From an uncultured Ruminococcus sp. (lineage in GTDB: Bacteria > Bacillota > Clostridia > Oscillospirales > Ruminococcaceae): a DNA stretch of 64,000 bases. The DNA is taken from contig UPZA01000012.1 in NCBI GenBank assembly GCA_900538575.1, positions 1 to 64,000 on the forward strand, in the 5' to 3' direction. Below are positions 1 through 6,592 of the stretch, piece after piece (position 1 is the first letter of the stretch; every line of letters starts with the position of its first letter). A program made the position numbers and the translations under genes. The notes beneath the pieces were generated by a model that was not told the DNA's origin, did no database searches, and worked only from the letters and a program-made list of their open reading frames with translations.

Positions 1-187
1 TTCGATAAGACCTCATTCTCATAATAACGGCTTGACTCCTATTCAAGCTGAATTCTATTTTTTCTGATTTTTCTTGCCCACTTTATTGACTTTGGTTCAT
101 TGCTACTTCTTTATGTAACGTCTCCCTTACCGGGTATTTTTTATTTTTCTCATGTAAAAAAAATATGAGAAAAAAATGAAAATAAAA
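1..187. other. Left-edge non-coding stretch
   Basis: No open frame, tRNA or known repeat was recognised here. It is AT-rich, ends in runs of T and A, and merges into the promoter of the next gene. The left part could be the 3' flank of a gene outside the window. Confidence 0.4.
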
Positions 188-216
188 TTGTATTTTATAA
201 ATTTATATGCTATAAT
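188..216 (+). promoter_or_regulatory. Sigma-A type promoter
   Basis: A -35 box TTGTAT (188-193) and a perfect -10 box TATAAT (211-216) are separated by 17 bases. A TGC just before the -10 makes it an extended -10 promoter. It lies about 30 bases upstream of the start at 248. Confidence 0.75.
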
Positions 217-247
217 AAAATAAGAAAATATTCTGGAGGAAAAAAAT

Positions 248-1375
248 ATGGCGAAGAACAAAAGACTCGGCGTTTCCGTTTGCGTCGTAGTTCTGACAAT
301 TATAATGATTATTGCGATTGTCTTTACTTTGAGCATAAATTATATGTTCAGTTCAGGCGGAGTATCCGGAAAAATGTTCGGCAGATATATATATATAATG
401 GAAACTGCCGAGATGCAGCCGGAAATTGAAAAGGGATCTGCTGTTATTGCTTCCGAGGACGGAATAACGGTTCTTACCGAGGGAAATGTTATTCTCTTTA
501 AAAACGGCGGCCGTGAAGACGTTATGAGAATCAAGGAGGTAGTACATAACACTGACAGTACCGTTTACCGTGCGGCGCTTGATTCTTCACCGGAAAGTAC
601 GGTGGACGTATCAAAAGAAAACGTTATAGCAAAATGTACGACGGAAAGTCATAATCTTGGAGCTGTTATTCGTTTTCTGAAAAGTATTCCGGGAATTTTG
701 ATCGGAATGATTCTTCCCTGCATTATTATTCTGGCATTTCTTATTTTTAAAATTATCTCCATTAGAAAAGCCGACGGCGATGAGGATACTTATCAGGAAG
801 ACGAGGAAGAAGACGGCAGCGGCGGTGAATTTGAAGGCTTTAACGGAAAGCCGGTAAAAAGTCGCAGTACATCTCCTTTATTTAATCCTGAAGAGGATAT
901 TAATCCGGGAGATGATTTTGAACGTAAAAAATCATCAATTGCGCAGAATTTCGGACGTAAGCCGGCCGCTGATAAAAAACGTTCTGAACATATGGATCAG
1001 ACGGTTCCGAAGGCTGCCGTAGAGAGATTCAAGGCGGCTGTTGATGAAAAGCCTAACGCTCCGGTAATGAGAAAGTCCACTCTTGTTCCCGAAAACGCTA
1101 ATCCCGACGTGAGCGAAAAGCTGGCGGCGATTAAGGCGGCTTTAAGCCAGAAAAACGAAAATCAGGATGTTAATGCACAAAAAGCTGTAGAACCTGATAT
1201 ATCCGGTAGGACATCGGCGTTTAAAGCGGTAAAGCCACAGCAGCAAAATTCAGGAGTTTCACAAAAACCCGTCAGAAAAAATACCGCACAAAAAAGGACG
1301 CAGACGGGTAAGGACAATATAAATTCGATAGACGATTTGATTAAGGCTCTTGAGGAAGAAAAAAGAAAGCTTTAA
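248..1375 (+). CDS. Signal-peptidase-like membrane protein without catalytic Ser
   Basis: 375 residues. A first transmembrane helix (about 12-35) precedes a small extracytoplasmic domain. Its EMQPEIEKGS stretch resembles the S-x-M-x-P-x-i-x-x-G box of SipW-type signal peptidases (S26 family), and VILFKNGG and MRIKEVV resemble later family boxes. The catalytic Ser position is occupied by Glu, so peptidase activity is unlikely. A second helix (about 143-168) leads to a roughly 200-residue cytoplasmic tail, acidic first, then Lys/Ala/Pro-rich and probably disordered, ending in a short charged helix. The start is backed by CTGGAGGAAAAAAAT. The next gene starts 14 bases downstream, so the two are probably cotranscribed. 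A substrate-binding or regulatory role is inference only. Confidence 0.6.
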   Translation: MAKNKRLGVSVCVVVLTIIMIIAIVFTLSINYMFSSGGVSGKMFGRYIYIMETAEMQPEIEKGSAVIASEDGITVLTEGNVILFKNGGREDVMRIKEVVHNTDSTVYRAALDSSPESTVDVSKENVIAKCTTESHNLGAVIRFLKSIPGILIGMILPCIIILAFLIFKIISIRKADGDEDTYQEDEEEDGSGGEFEGFNGKPVKSRSTSPLFNPEEDINPGDDFERKKSSIAQNFGRKPAADKKRSEHMDQTVPKAAVERFKAAVDEKPNAPVMRKSTLVPENANPDVSEKLAAIKAALSQKNENQDVNAQKAVEPDISGRTSAFKAVKPQQQNSGVSQKPVRKNTAQKRTQTGKDNINSIDDLIKALEEEKRKL

Positions 1376-1388
1376 CAGAGGTTTATAT

Positions 1389-2000
1389 ATGAATCAAAAA
1401 GAAAGAATGCTGGCCGGTCTTCCGTATAAAGCGTGGATGGACGGTCTTCCTGAAGAAAGCATGGAAAATGCCTTGAAAACATATCGGTATAACAGTCTTC
1501 CGCCGAACGATACCGCAGGCGCAGAAAAGTTTATCAGAGAAATTCTTGGGAAAGCCGGAAAGAATATTACTATAAGACCGCCCTTTTACTGTGATTACGG
1601 CAAAAACATTGAAATTGGAGATAATTTTTTCGCGAATTTTAATACGGTAATACTTGACGTAGGTAAGGTTAAGATTGGCAATAATGTAATGTTTGCTCCT
1701 AATGTATCCGTTTATACTGCCGGTCATCCGATTCATCCTGATTCAAGAAATTCCGGCTATGAATACGGCATAGCCGTTATCATTGGAGATAATGTATGGA
1801 TAGGCGGGAATGCGGTTATAAATCCGGGGGTAACAATTGGGAACAATTGCGTTATAGGAGCAGGAAGCGTTGTAACAAAAAATATTCCTGATAATTCTAT
1901 TGCAGTCGGAAATCCTGCAAGGGTTATCCGTAAAATAACTGATGATGACCGTCGATATTATTTCAAAAACCTGGTATTTGATGTAGATGACTATAAATAA
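1389..2000 (+). CDS. Maltose/galactoside O-acetyltransferase family protein
   Basis: 203 residues from the ATG at 1389, chosen because AGAGG sits seven bases upstream. An in-frame start at 1350 would overlap the previous gene. The N-terminus MNQKERMLAGLPYKA is the Mac (maltose O-acetyltransferase) cap. The rest is a left-handed beta helix of hexapeptide repeats (IGDN, IGNN, IGAG series, about 70-190), including the NVSVYTAGHPIHP segment that carries the catalytic His of this family. Members move acetyl from acetyl-CoA to a sugar hydroxyl in the cytoplasm; the true acceptor cannot be told. The length is normal. Confidence 0.88.
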   Translation: MNQKERMLAGLPYKAWMDGLPEESMENALKTYRYNSLPPNDTAGAEKFIREILGKAGKNITIRPPFYCDYGKNIEIGDNFFANFNTVILDVGKVKIGNNVMFAPNVSVYTAGHPIHPDSRNSGYEYGIAVIIGDNVWIGGNAVINPGVTIGNNCVIGAGSVVTKNIPDNSIAVGNPARVIRKITDDDRRYYFKNLVFDVDDYK

Positions 2001-2011
2001 AAAGACACTTT

Positions 2012-2064
2012 GGGAGAAGCTGCATAAGGAAGTAACTTCTCCCTTCGGCTTTGTAATCAGCCGA
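2012..2064 (+). terminator. Hairpins after acetyltransferase
   Basis: An 8-bp inverted repeat GGGAGAAG/CTTCTCCC (2012-2043) is followed by a second small one, TCGGCT/AGCCGA (2045-2064). There is no good T-run, so termination here is likely but weak. Confidence 0.35.
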
Positions 2065-2110
2065 TATGATTAAAATTGTAGGAAAATCAATATATTTGGA
2101 AGATTACATA

Positions 2111-2430
2111 ATGGAAAGGCATATTTACGATGAGAAGGACGGTCTTTGGTATATGAAAAACAGGACGATTATTACTCGCCCGGTATTTGGGAACGGTGAC
2201 GTCTGCGATACATTAAAGAGCATAATCGAGTGTTTTATGTCAATCTGCCGACATCTTGCAGGTTGACAACTATCCTGCTGATATTGAGGAGCAGGCGGAA
2301 GAAATGTTTTTTCAGCCGGTTAAGAATGGCAGGAATGCAGGGAGTTATCGGACAGTTAAAGGCGAACGACCAAATGGTGGTGTATAACATACGGGCTTGT
2401 CCGGGGGAGCGGGAAATCATTTATTTATAA
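2111..2430 (+). pseudogene. tnpV: Decayed TnpV-like transposon protein gene
   Basis: No single frame is open, but joining frames gives a clear match to the TnpV family found in clostridial conjugative elements. The order is MERHIYDEKDGLWY, a frame change, SPGIWE, an in-frame stop, RLRYIKEHNRVFYVNL, another change, ADIEEQAEEMFFQPVK, then GQLKANDQM. Family members carry blocks such as IGIWGQRHLRYLKEYRR and ADIDKQAEEMF in this order. At least three frameshifts and one stop are needed, so the gene is dead. It marks the left side of a mobile-element remnant reaching to about 6590. The family match is from memory. Confidence 0.75.
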
Positions 2431-2436
2431 GACGAG

Positions 2437-2470
2437 GCGGCAGAGAGAAATCTCTGCCGCTTTTCTCTTT
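2437..2470 (+). terminator. Intrinsic terminator
   Basis: A perfect 10-bp stem GCGGCAGAGA/TCTCTGCCGC (2437-2446, 2451-2460) with a GAAA tetraloop is followed by TTTTCTCTTT. It closes the TnpV remnant and isolates the next operon. Confidence 0.85.
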
Positions 2471-2570
2471 AAAAACTTCATTTTAATATTTCTCTAACAA
2501 AATTTAAAATTTTCAAAAACATCAGGACAGTAAAATACAGACATCAAATAAAAGAAAGAGGTATTTCACT

Positions 2571-2936
2571 ATGAACAAAAATGACCAGGAATTTCTCGTT
2601 CAGAAAATACGTACACAGTATGTCGAAAAGGAACACACTCAGCTTGACGAACTGAAGAAATTGGACGGCAAGGTGAAAAAGCCTGCTAACATCTTCTCCT
2701 ATGTGTTCGGTTCTATCGGCGCTTTGATTATGGGCGGCGGTATGAGCCTTGTAATGACCGATGTCGGCTCTACTATCGGTATGGATAACACAATGACTAC
2801 TGGCATTGTAATCGGTGTTATCGGTATGCTTATGGCAATCGTTAACTATCCAATTTACAAGGGCATACTTGACAGCCGCCGCAAAAAGTACGCAAATAAA
2901 ATCATCGCTATCAGCGATAATATTATGAAAGGTTAA
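2571..2936 (+). CDS. Small two-helix membrane protein, paralogue of 6050-6421
   Basis: 121 residues. A charged coiled N-terminus (about 1-45, with HTQLDELKKLDGKVKKP) is followed by two hydrophobic helices (about 45-68 and 76-98) joined by a short loop, and a basic tail. It is related along its length to the protein at 6050-6421: both have an L-x-x-LD-x-x-V box, then a Gly-rich helix with G-x-GMS. Such proteins recur beside two-component systems in Firmicutes mobile elements; some databases carry a dubious 'dihydropteridine reductase' name, for which I see no motif. Function is unknown. RBS is AGAGGTATTTCACT. It probably starts the operon through 3310. Confidence 0.7.
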   Translation: MNKNDQEFLVQKIRTQYVEKEHTQLDELKKLDGKVKKPANIFSYVFGSIGALIMGGGMSLVMTDVGSTIGMDNTMTTGIVIGVIGMLMAIVNYPIYKGILDSRRKKYANKIIAISDNIMKG

Positions 2937-2948
2937 TGAGGTGAAAAA

Positions 2949-3173
2949 ATGGCAAAGTCAAAATTAGTAGCTGTAAATGCCAAAATCGCAGAAGGCGTTG
3001 TGGGTGGATATAAGAAAATTGAAAATGGTGTTGTTGGAGTATACAAAAAGATTGAAAATGGTGTTGTCAATGAGTTCAATGCAATATCAGATAAATTCGT
3101 TGATCACTTTTTAACCAAAGATGGAGAAACTGTTGAAGAAGCAAAAGTTCGTCTGACACAGAAAAACGGCTGA
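2949..3173 (+). CDS. Small repeat protein (GYKKIENGVV repeats)
   Basis: 74 residues with two near-identical copies of a Y-K-K-I-E-N-G-V-V unit (about 21-29 and 31-40). The rest looks helical, ending VDHFLTKDGETVEEAKVRL. It starts 12 bases after the upstream stop with RBS GAGGTGAAAA. There is no signal peptide and no catalytic motif. Similar short proteins occur in Firmicutes next to small membrane proteins and response regulators, but their role is not known to me. Coding is supported by the clean RBS and the amino-acid-level repeat. Confidence 0.65.
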   Translation: MAKSKLVAVNAKIAEGVVGGYKKIENGVVGVYKKIENGVVNEFNAISDKFVDHFLTKDGETVEEAKVRLTQKNG

Positions 3174-3226
3174 TTTTGATATAATGGCGGGATAGAGTGA
3201 TAGAGAAAGATAAAGAGGTTTTGTTA

Positions 3227-3310
3227 ATGATGAAGTGGATTATCGGGATTGGCGCGACGGCTGCGGCGGTTGCCGTCGGCATTATAATCAAAAGAAATGT
3301 AAATAAATGA
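3227..3310 (+). CDS. 27-residue single-helix membrane peptide
   Basis: This short frame has RBS AAAGAGG nine bases before ATG-ATG. The peptide is one Ala/Gly/Ile/Val-rich helix followed by a basic KRNVNK tail, giving an N-out, C-in or hairpin-like anchor. It lies in the operon between the repeat protein and the terminator at 3314. The function is unknown. Placement and RBS argue that it is real. Confidence 0.5.
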   Translation: MMKWIIGIGATAAAVAVGIIIKRNVNK

Positions 3311-3313
3311 AAA

Positions 3314-3351
3314 GAAAGTGGGGTTTTACTCCGCTTTCTTTCCTGCTTTTT
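3314..3351 (+). terminator. Intrinsic terminator
   Basis: A 10-bp stem GAAAGTGGGG/CTCCGCTTTC with two G-U pairs and a TTTTA loop is followed by TTTCCTGCTTTTT. It ends the 2571-3310 transcript just before the response regulator promoter. Confidence 0.65.
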
Positions 3352-3381
3352 GAAAACACAAACAAAACTTTAACATTTGTA

Positions 3382-3390
3382 TGCTATAAT
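3382..3390 (+). promoter_or_regulatory. Extended -10 promoter for two-component operon
   Basis: TGC-TATAAT gives a full -10 box (3385-3390) with the TG extension. No good -35 box sits at the usual distance, so the extension or an activator (possibly the response regulator) probably compensates. The start at 3421 is 31 bases away. Confidence 0.6.
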
Positions 3391-3420
3391 ACATTAAAAC
3401 TGTGCGAGGAGGTAGGCGCT

Positions 3421-4095
3421 ATGTTCAAAATATTAGTTGTAGAGGATGACAAAGAGCTGAATCGCACTGTTTGTGCATATCTTGGTCAAAACGGGTATGA
3501 AACACTCGGTTGTCTTTCAGCAAATGAAGCCTATGACGCAATGTACGGCGGAACGGTTTTCGATATGATAATTTCAGATATTATGATGCCGCAGATTGAT
3601 GGATTTGAGTTTGCAAAAACGGTGCGTGAACTGAATGAGGAAATTCCTATTCTTTTTATGACCGCCCGTGATGACTTCGCTTCCAAACAGCGTGGCTTCC
3701 GTGTGGGTATTGATGATTATATGGTAAAGCCGATTGACCTTGACGAACTGCTTCTCAGAATTGGAGCATTACTACGCAGAGCCAAAATCGCAGTGAGTAA
3801 AAAATTGACGGTTGGCAATCTTATATTAAACGCAGAGGAACGCTCCGCCTGTTTGGGTGAAGAAGAAATCTCTTTGACAGTGCGAGAATTTAATCTTTTA
3901 TATAAGCTTCTTTCTTATCCGAAAAAAACCTTTACCCGTTCCCAGCTTATGGATGAGTTTTGGGACAGCGATACTTCGTCGGGACCGAGGACGGTGGATG
4001 TGTATATGACGAAGCTTCGTGATAAATTTTCGGGGTGTGATGATTTTGAAATCGTAACCGTTCACGGACTTGGATACAAGGCGGTAATCAAATGA
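3421..4095 (+). CDS. OmpR-family response regulator
   Basis: 224 residues from the ATG at 3421 (RBS GAGGAGGTAGGCGCT); an earlier in-frame start would run through the promoter. The receiver domain (1-120) has the acid pair ED-D (9-10), the phospho-acceptor D53 in ISDIMMP, a switch Thr in LFMTARD and the conserved Lys in MVKPIDL. A winged-helix DNA-binding domain follows (about 130-224: LTVREFNLLYKLLSYPKKTFTRSQL, then RTVDVYMTKLRDKF). It overlaps the kinase gene by four bases (ATGA), showing translational coupling. Its target genes are not known; the neighbouring small membrane proteins are natural candidates. Confidence 0.93.
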   Translation: MFKILVVEDDKELNRTVCAYLGQNGYETLGCLSANEAYDAMYGGTVFDMIISDIMMPQIDGFEFAKTVRELNEEIPILFMTARDDFASKQRGFRVGIDDYMVKPIDLDELLLRIGALLRRAKIAVSKKLTVGNLILNAEERSACLGEEEISLTVREFNLLYKLLSYPKKTFTRSQLMDEFWDSDTSSGPRTVDVYMTKLRDKFSGCDDFEIVTVHGLGYKAVIK

Positions 4096-5192
4096 AAAAG
4101 AATACCTTTCAAAGAATTTTGCGTTTAATATGGAAATATTTTATGTTTTTTTCGCTGATCTCCGTTACCGTTACCTGCTGTATGTCCTTGTTCTTGAATG
4201 TGTTTTCTTCTAATATGGGAATTACCTATACAGCGGAAAATATAGATATCGCTGCCAAACTGACTTTTGGAAATGTGATTTTACTGACGCTTCTTTTCAC
4301 TGTTATAGATAATGTCCGAAGAAAATTCACTGTAACCAAGCCGTTGAATCAGATTACGGAAGCAGCGGATAAAATTGTGCAAGGTGATTTTTCCGTGCGT
4401 ATTCCCGAAGTTGACGGCTTTATAACAGATAATACATTCAATGAAATTATTAACTGCTTCAATAAAATGGCGGAGGAATTGTCGAGCATTGAGACGCTGC
4501 GTACTGATTTTGCAGCCAATGTATCTCACGAAATCAAAACGCCGCTTACAGTGATTCAAAATTATGCAACTTTGCTTTCACAGAAAGACCTGCCCGAAGA
4601 AAAGAGAAAAGAGTATGCAAAAGCTATAACGGGGGCTACGCATCGTTTGAATGATTTGATTTCCAATATTTTGAAGCTGAATAAGCTTGATAATCAGCAA
4701 ATATTCCCCGAAACTTCTGTTTACGACTTAGGTGAGCAGCTTTGCGAATGTCTGCTTGGTTTTGAAGAATTGTGGGAGAAAAAAGGTATTGAAATCGGCA
4801 CGGATATGGCGGACAGCATTATGGTAAAATCCGACAGGGAAATGATGAGCCTTGTATGGAACAATCTATTTTCAAATGCTATTAAGTTTACCGAAAAAGG
4901 CGGTTGCGTTTCACTTTCACTGACTGCGGAAAATGATAATGCTGTCGTGACTATAACAGATACGGGCTGCGGCATATCAAAAGAAGTGGGAACGCATATT
5001 TTTGATAAGTTCTATCAGGGCGACACTTCTCACGCTTCACAAGGCAACGGCTTGGGACTTGCGCTTGTCAAACGCATTGTTGATATTACGGGGAGTGAAA
5101 TATCTGTTTCGAGCGAGGTGGGTAAAGGCAGCACATTTACGGTAAAAATGCGGAGGGTAATAAATGATAAAGCTGAAACGACTTATTTTTAA
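4092..5192 (+). CDS. Sensor histidine kinase
   Basis: 366 residues. Two transmembrane helices (about 13-38 and 55-76) enclose only a short outside loop, so it probably senses the membrane or a partner protein rather than a large ligand. HAMP spans about 78-130. The HisKA box FAANVSHEIKTPLTVI carries the phospho-acceptor H147. The ATPase domain (about 250-360) has an N box (WNNLFSNAIKF), a G1 box (DTGCGI), an F box (FDKFYQGD) and a G2 box (GNGLGLAL). All parts needed for activity are present. It is cognate to the regulator at 3421. Small-loop sensors of this type often respond to cell-envelope stress in Firmicutes (family knowledge). Confidence 0.92.
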   Translation: MKKNTFQRILRLIWKYFMFFSLISVTVTCCMSLFLNVFSSNMGITYTAENIDIAAKLTFGNVILLTLLFTVIDNVRRKFTVTKPLNQITEAADKIVQGDFSVRIPEVDGFITDNTFNEIINCFNKMAEELSSIETLRTDFAANVSHEIKTPLTVIQNYATLLSQKDLPEEKRKEYAKAITGATHRLNDLISNILKLNKLDNQQIFPETSVYDLGEQLCECLLGFEELWEKKGIEIGTDMADSIMVKSDREMMSLVWNNLFSNAIKFTEKGGCVSLSLTAENDNAVVTITDTGCGISKEVGTHIFDKFYQGDTSHASQGNGLGLALVKRIVDITGSEISVSSEVGKGSTFTVKMRRVINDKAETTYF

Positions 5193-6048
5193 AATACTGT
5201 TTCCGCATACTGCTGTTATACTATTGCTTATACCTGTTTCGGCAGTTATGCTGCTATACGCTTTTACGGAAAAAAAGCCTGTTTCCGCTGTGCAGTATGC
5301 AGCATACGGTTTGTCGGCTTATACGATGACCGTGCTTTGTGCGAAAGCGCCCGCTCTTTATAAAAAAGCGAGGGCAATAAAGCAGGAAAACAAATATGCT
5401 GTACTATATTTTTCAGATGCAGCCTTGCGTGTAAAAATATCCCTGTACGGCTCTTTTATGATAAATGTTTTATATGCCGTAATGCAGCTTGGACTTGGTT
5501 TCATCAACCATTCCGTATGGTTTTACGCTTTGTCGGGTTACTACTTACTGCTTGCTGCAATGCGTTTTTTACTTTTAAAGAACAGTCGGAATGAGAGCCT
5601 TGGTAAAAATCTTTATAGGGAATACTTAAATTACCGTTTATGCGGAATTATTTTACTGCTGATGAATATTACCTTATCTGTTATTGCGTTTTATATAGTA
5701 AGTCAAAATAAAGGCTTTACTTATCACTATATCATGACTATCTCAATGGCAGCCTATACTTTTACTGTCTTTACAACTGCCGTAGTTAATTTGATTCGAT
5801 ACAGAAAATATAACAGTCCTGTTATATCTGCTTCAAAGATAATCAACCTTGTGGCAGCCTTTGTGTCAATGTTATCTCTTGAAACAGCTATGTTTACAGC
5901 CTTTGGCGAGGGAAACAGTCCAAATTTCAGAAAGATTATGACTGCCTGCACAGGGGCGGCGGTGTGTGTAATCGTACTTGCTATGGCAATTTATATGATT
6001 GATCATTCTACAAAACAATTACATCAACTTGAAAAGGAGAGTTCCTAA
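5164..6048 (+). CDS. Polytopic membrane protein of two-component operon
   Basis: 294 residues with about eight predicted membrane helices and short loops. There are no transporter signature motifs that I recognise. It starts inside the last codons of the kinase gene (29-base overlap) with RBS CGGAGGGTAATAA, so it is translated with it. It may be an integral partner or output of the two-component system. The function is unknown. Confidence 0.65.
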   Translation: MIKLKRLIFKILFPHTAVILLLIPVSAVMLLYAFTEKKPVSAVQYAAYGLSAYTMTVLCAKAPALYKKARAIKQENKYAVLYFSDAALRVKISLYGSFMINVLYAVMQLGLGFINHSVWFYALSGYYLLLAAMRFLLLKNSRNESLGKNLYREYLNYRLCGIILLLMNITLSVIAFYIVSQNKGFTYHYIMTISMAAYTFTVFTTAVVNLIRYRKYNSPVISASKIINLVAAFVSMLSLETAMFTAFGEGNSPNFRKIMTACTGAAVCVIVLAMAIYMIDHSTKQLHQLEKESS

Positions 6049-6049
6049 A

Positions 6050-6421
6050 ATGAATAATGAAAATCAATACAATTATACCTATTCGGCAAAAGACAGAGCC
6101 GAAATAAAACAAATTCGGGAGAAATACTCTCCGAAAGAAGAAAACAAAATGGAACAACTGCGTCGTTTAGACGCAAGCGTTACAAGAAAAGGAACGATTG
6201 TGTCCTTGGTAGTCGGCATTATCAGCTCTTTGATTTTAGGCTTTGGTATGAGCTGTTGTATGGTGTGGGGAGATACACTCTTTACGGTTGGTATAGTTGT
6301 GGGCATTATCGGACTTATAGGGGTAGGCATATCTTATCCTTTGTATGTTCGTATCACGAAAAAAGAACGGGAACGCCTTGCGCCAGAAATTCTACGCTTA
6401 ACGGATGAGCTGTTGAAATGA
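6050..6421 (+). CDS. Small two-helix membrane protein, paralogue of 2571-2936
   Basis: 123 residues from the ATG at 6050 (RBS AAAAGGAGAGTTCCTAAA). An upstream in-frame start at 5999 lacks an RBS and lies in the previous gene. A charged N-terminal helix with MEQLRRLDASV is followed by two hydrophobic helices (about 50-70 and 78-98), then KKERERLAPEIL. The shared L-x-x-LD block and G-x-GMS helix show common descent with the first gene of this island. Together the two bracket the two-component genes. Function is unknown; the database name 'dihydropteridine reductase' sometimes attached to such proteins is not supported by any visible nucleotide- or pterin-binding motif. Confidence 0.7.
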   Translation: MNNENQYNYTYSAKDRAEIKQIREKYSPKEENKMEQLRRLDASVTRKGTIVSLVVGIISSLILGFGMSCCMVWGDTLFTVGIVVGIIGLIGVGISYPLYVRITKKERERLAPEILRLTDELLK

Positions 6422-6436
6422 ATGGGTAATATAGGG

Positions 6437-6592
6437 ATGAATGATGAGGAACGGGCATTATGTCCGATTTGCGAAAATAAAAAAATTAAATCCGTTGCAC
6501 TGTTTAAACGCAATAATATTTTATTTGAGATACAAAGCCTTGGGCGCCTTCCTTTACGGAGGACGCCCCAACAGCATTTTTATTTAATATAA
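6437..6592 (+). pseudogene. Truncated cysteine-rich KTR protein
   Basis: The first 15 residues, MNDEERALCPICENK, match the start of small zinc-ribbon 'KTR' proteins of Tn916-like elements (consensus LCPVCGNKTR). The second half with the second Cys pair is missing. The frame instead runs into unrelated sequence and the downstream hairpin. It marks the right side of the mobile-element remnant that also holds the decayed TnpV gene. Confidence 0.5.
6541..6586. terminator. Imperfect hairpin between convergent genes
   Basis: GGGCG plus a partly paired CCTTCC faces GGAGGA-CGCCC around a TTTAC loop. On the plus strand it is followed by CATTTTTATTTA. It overlaps the end of the convergent LCP gene and may terminate either strand. 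Confidence 0.45.

Noticed and set aside
2949..3173. Tandem DNA repeat of possible regulatory type
   Set aside because: The repeated bases encode the YKKIENGVV units in frame with a good RBS, so protein coding explains them.
3307..3420. Longer N-terminus for the response regulator
   Set aside because: The extension runs through the terminator hairpin and the promoter. The ATG at 3421 has a strong RBS and gives the normal receiver start.
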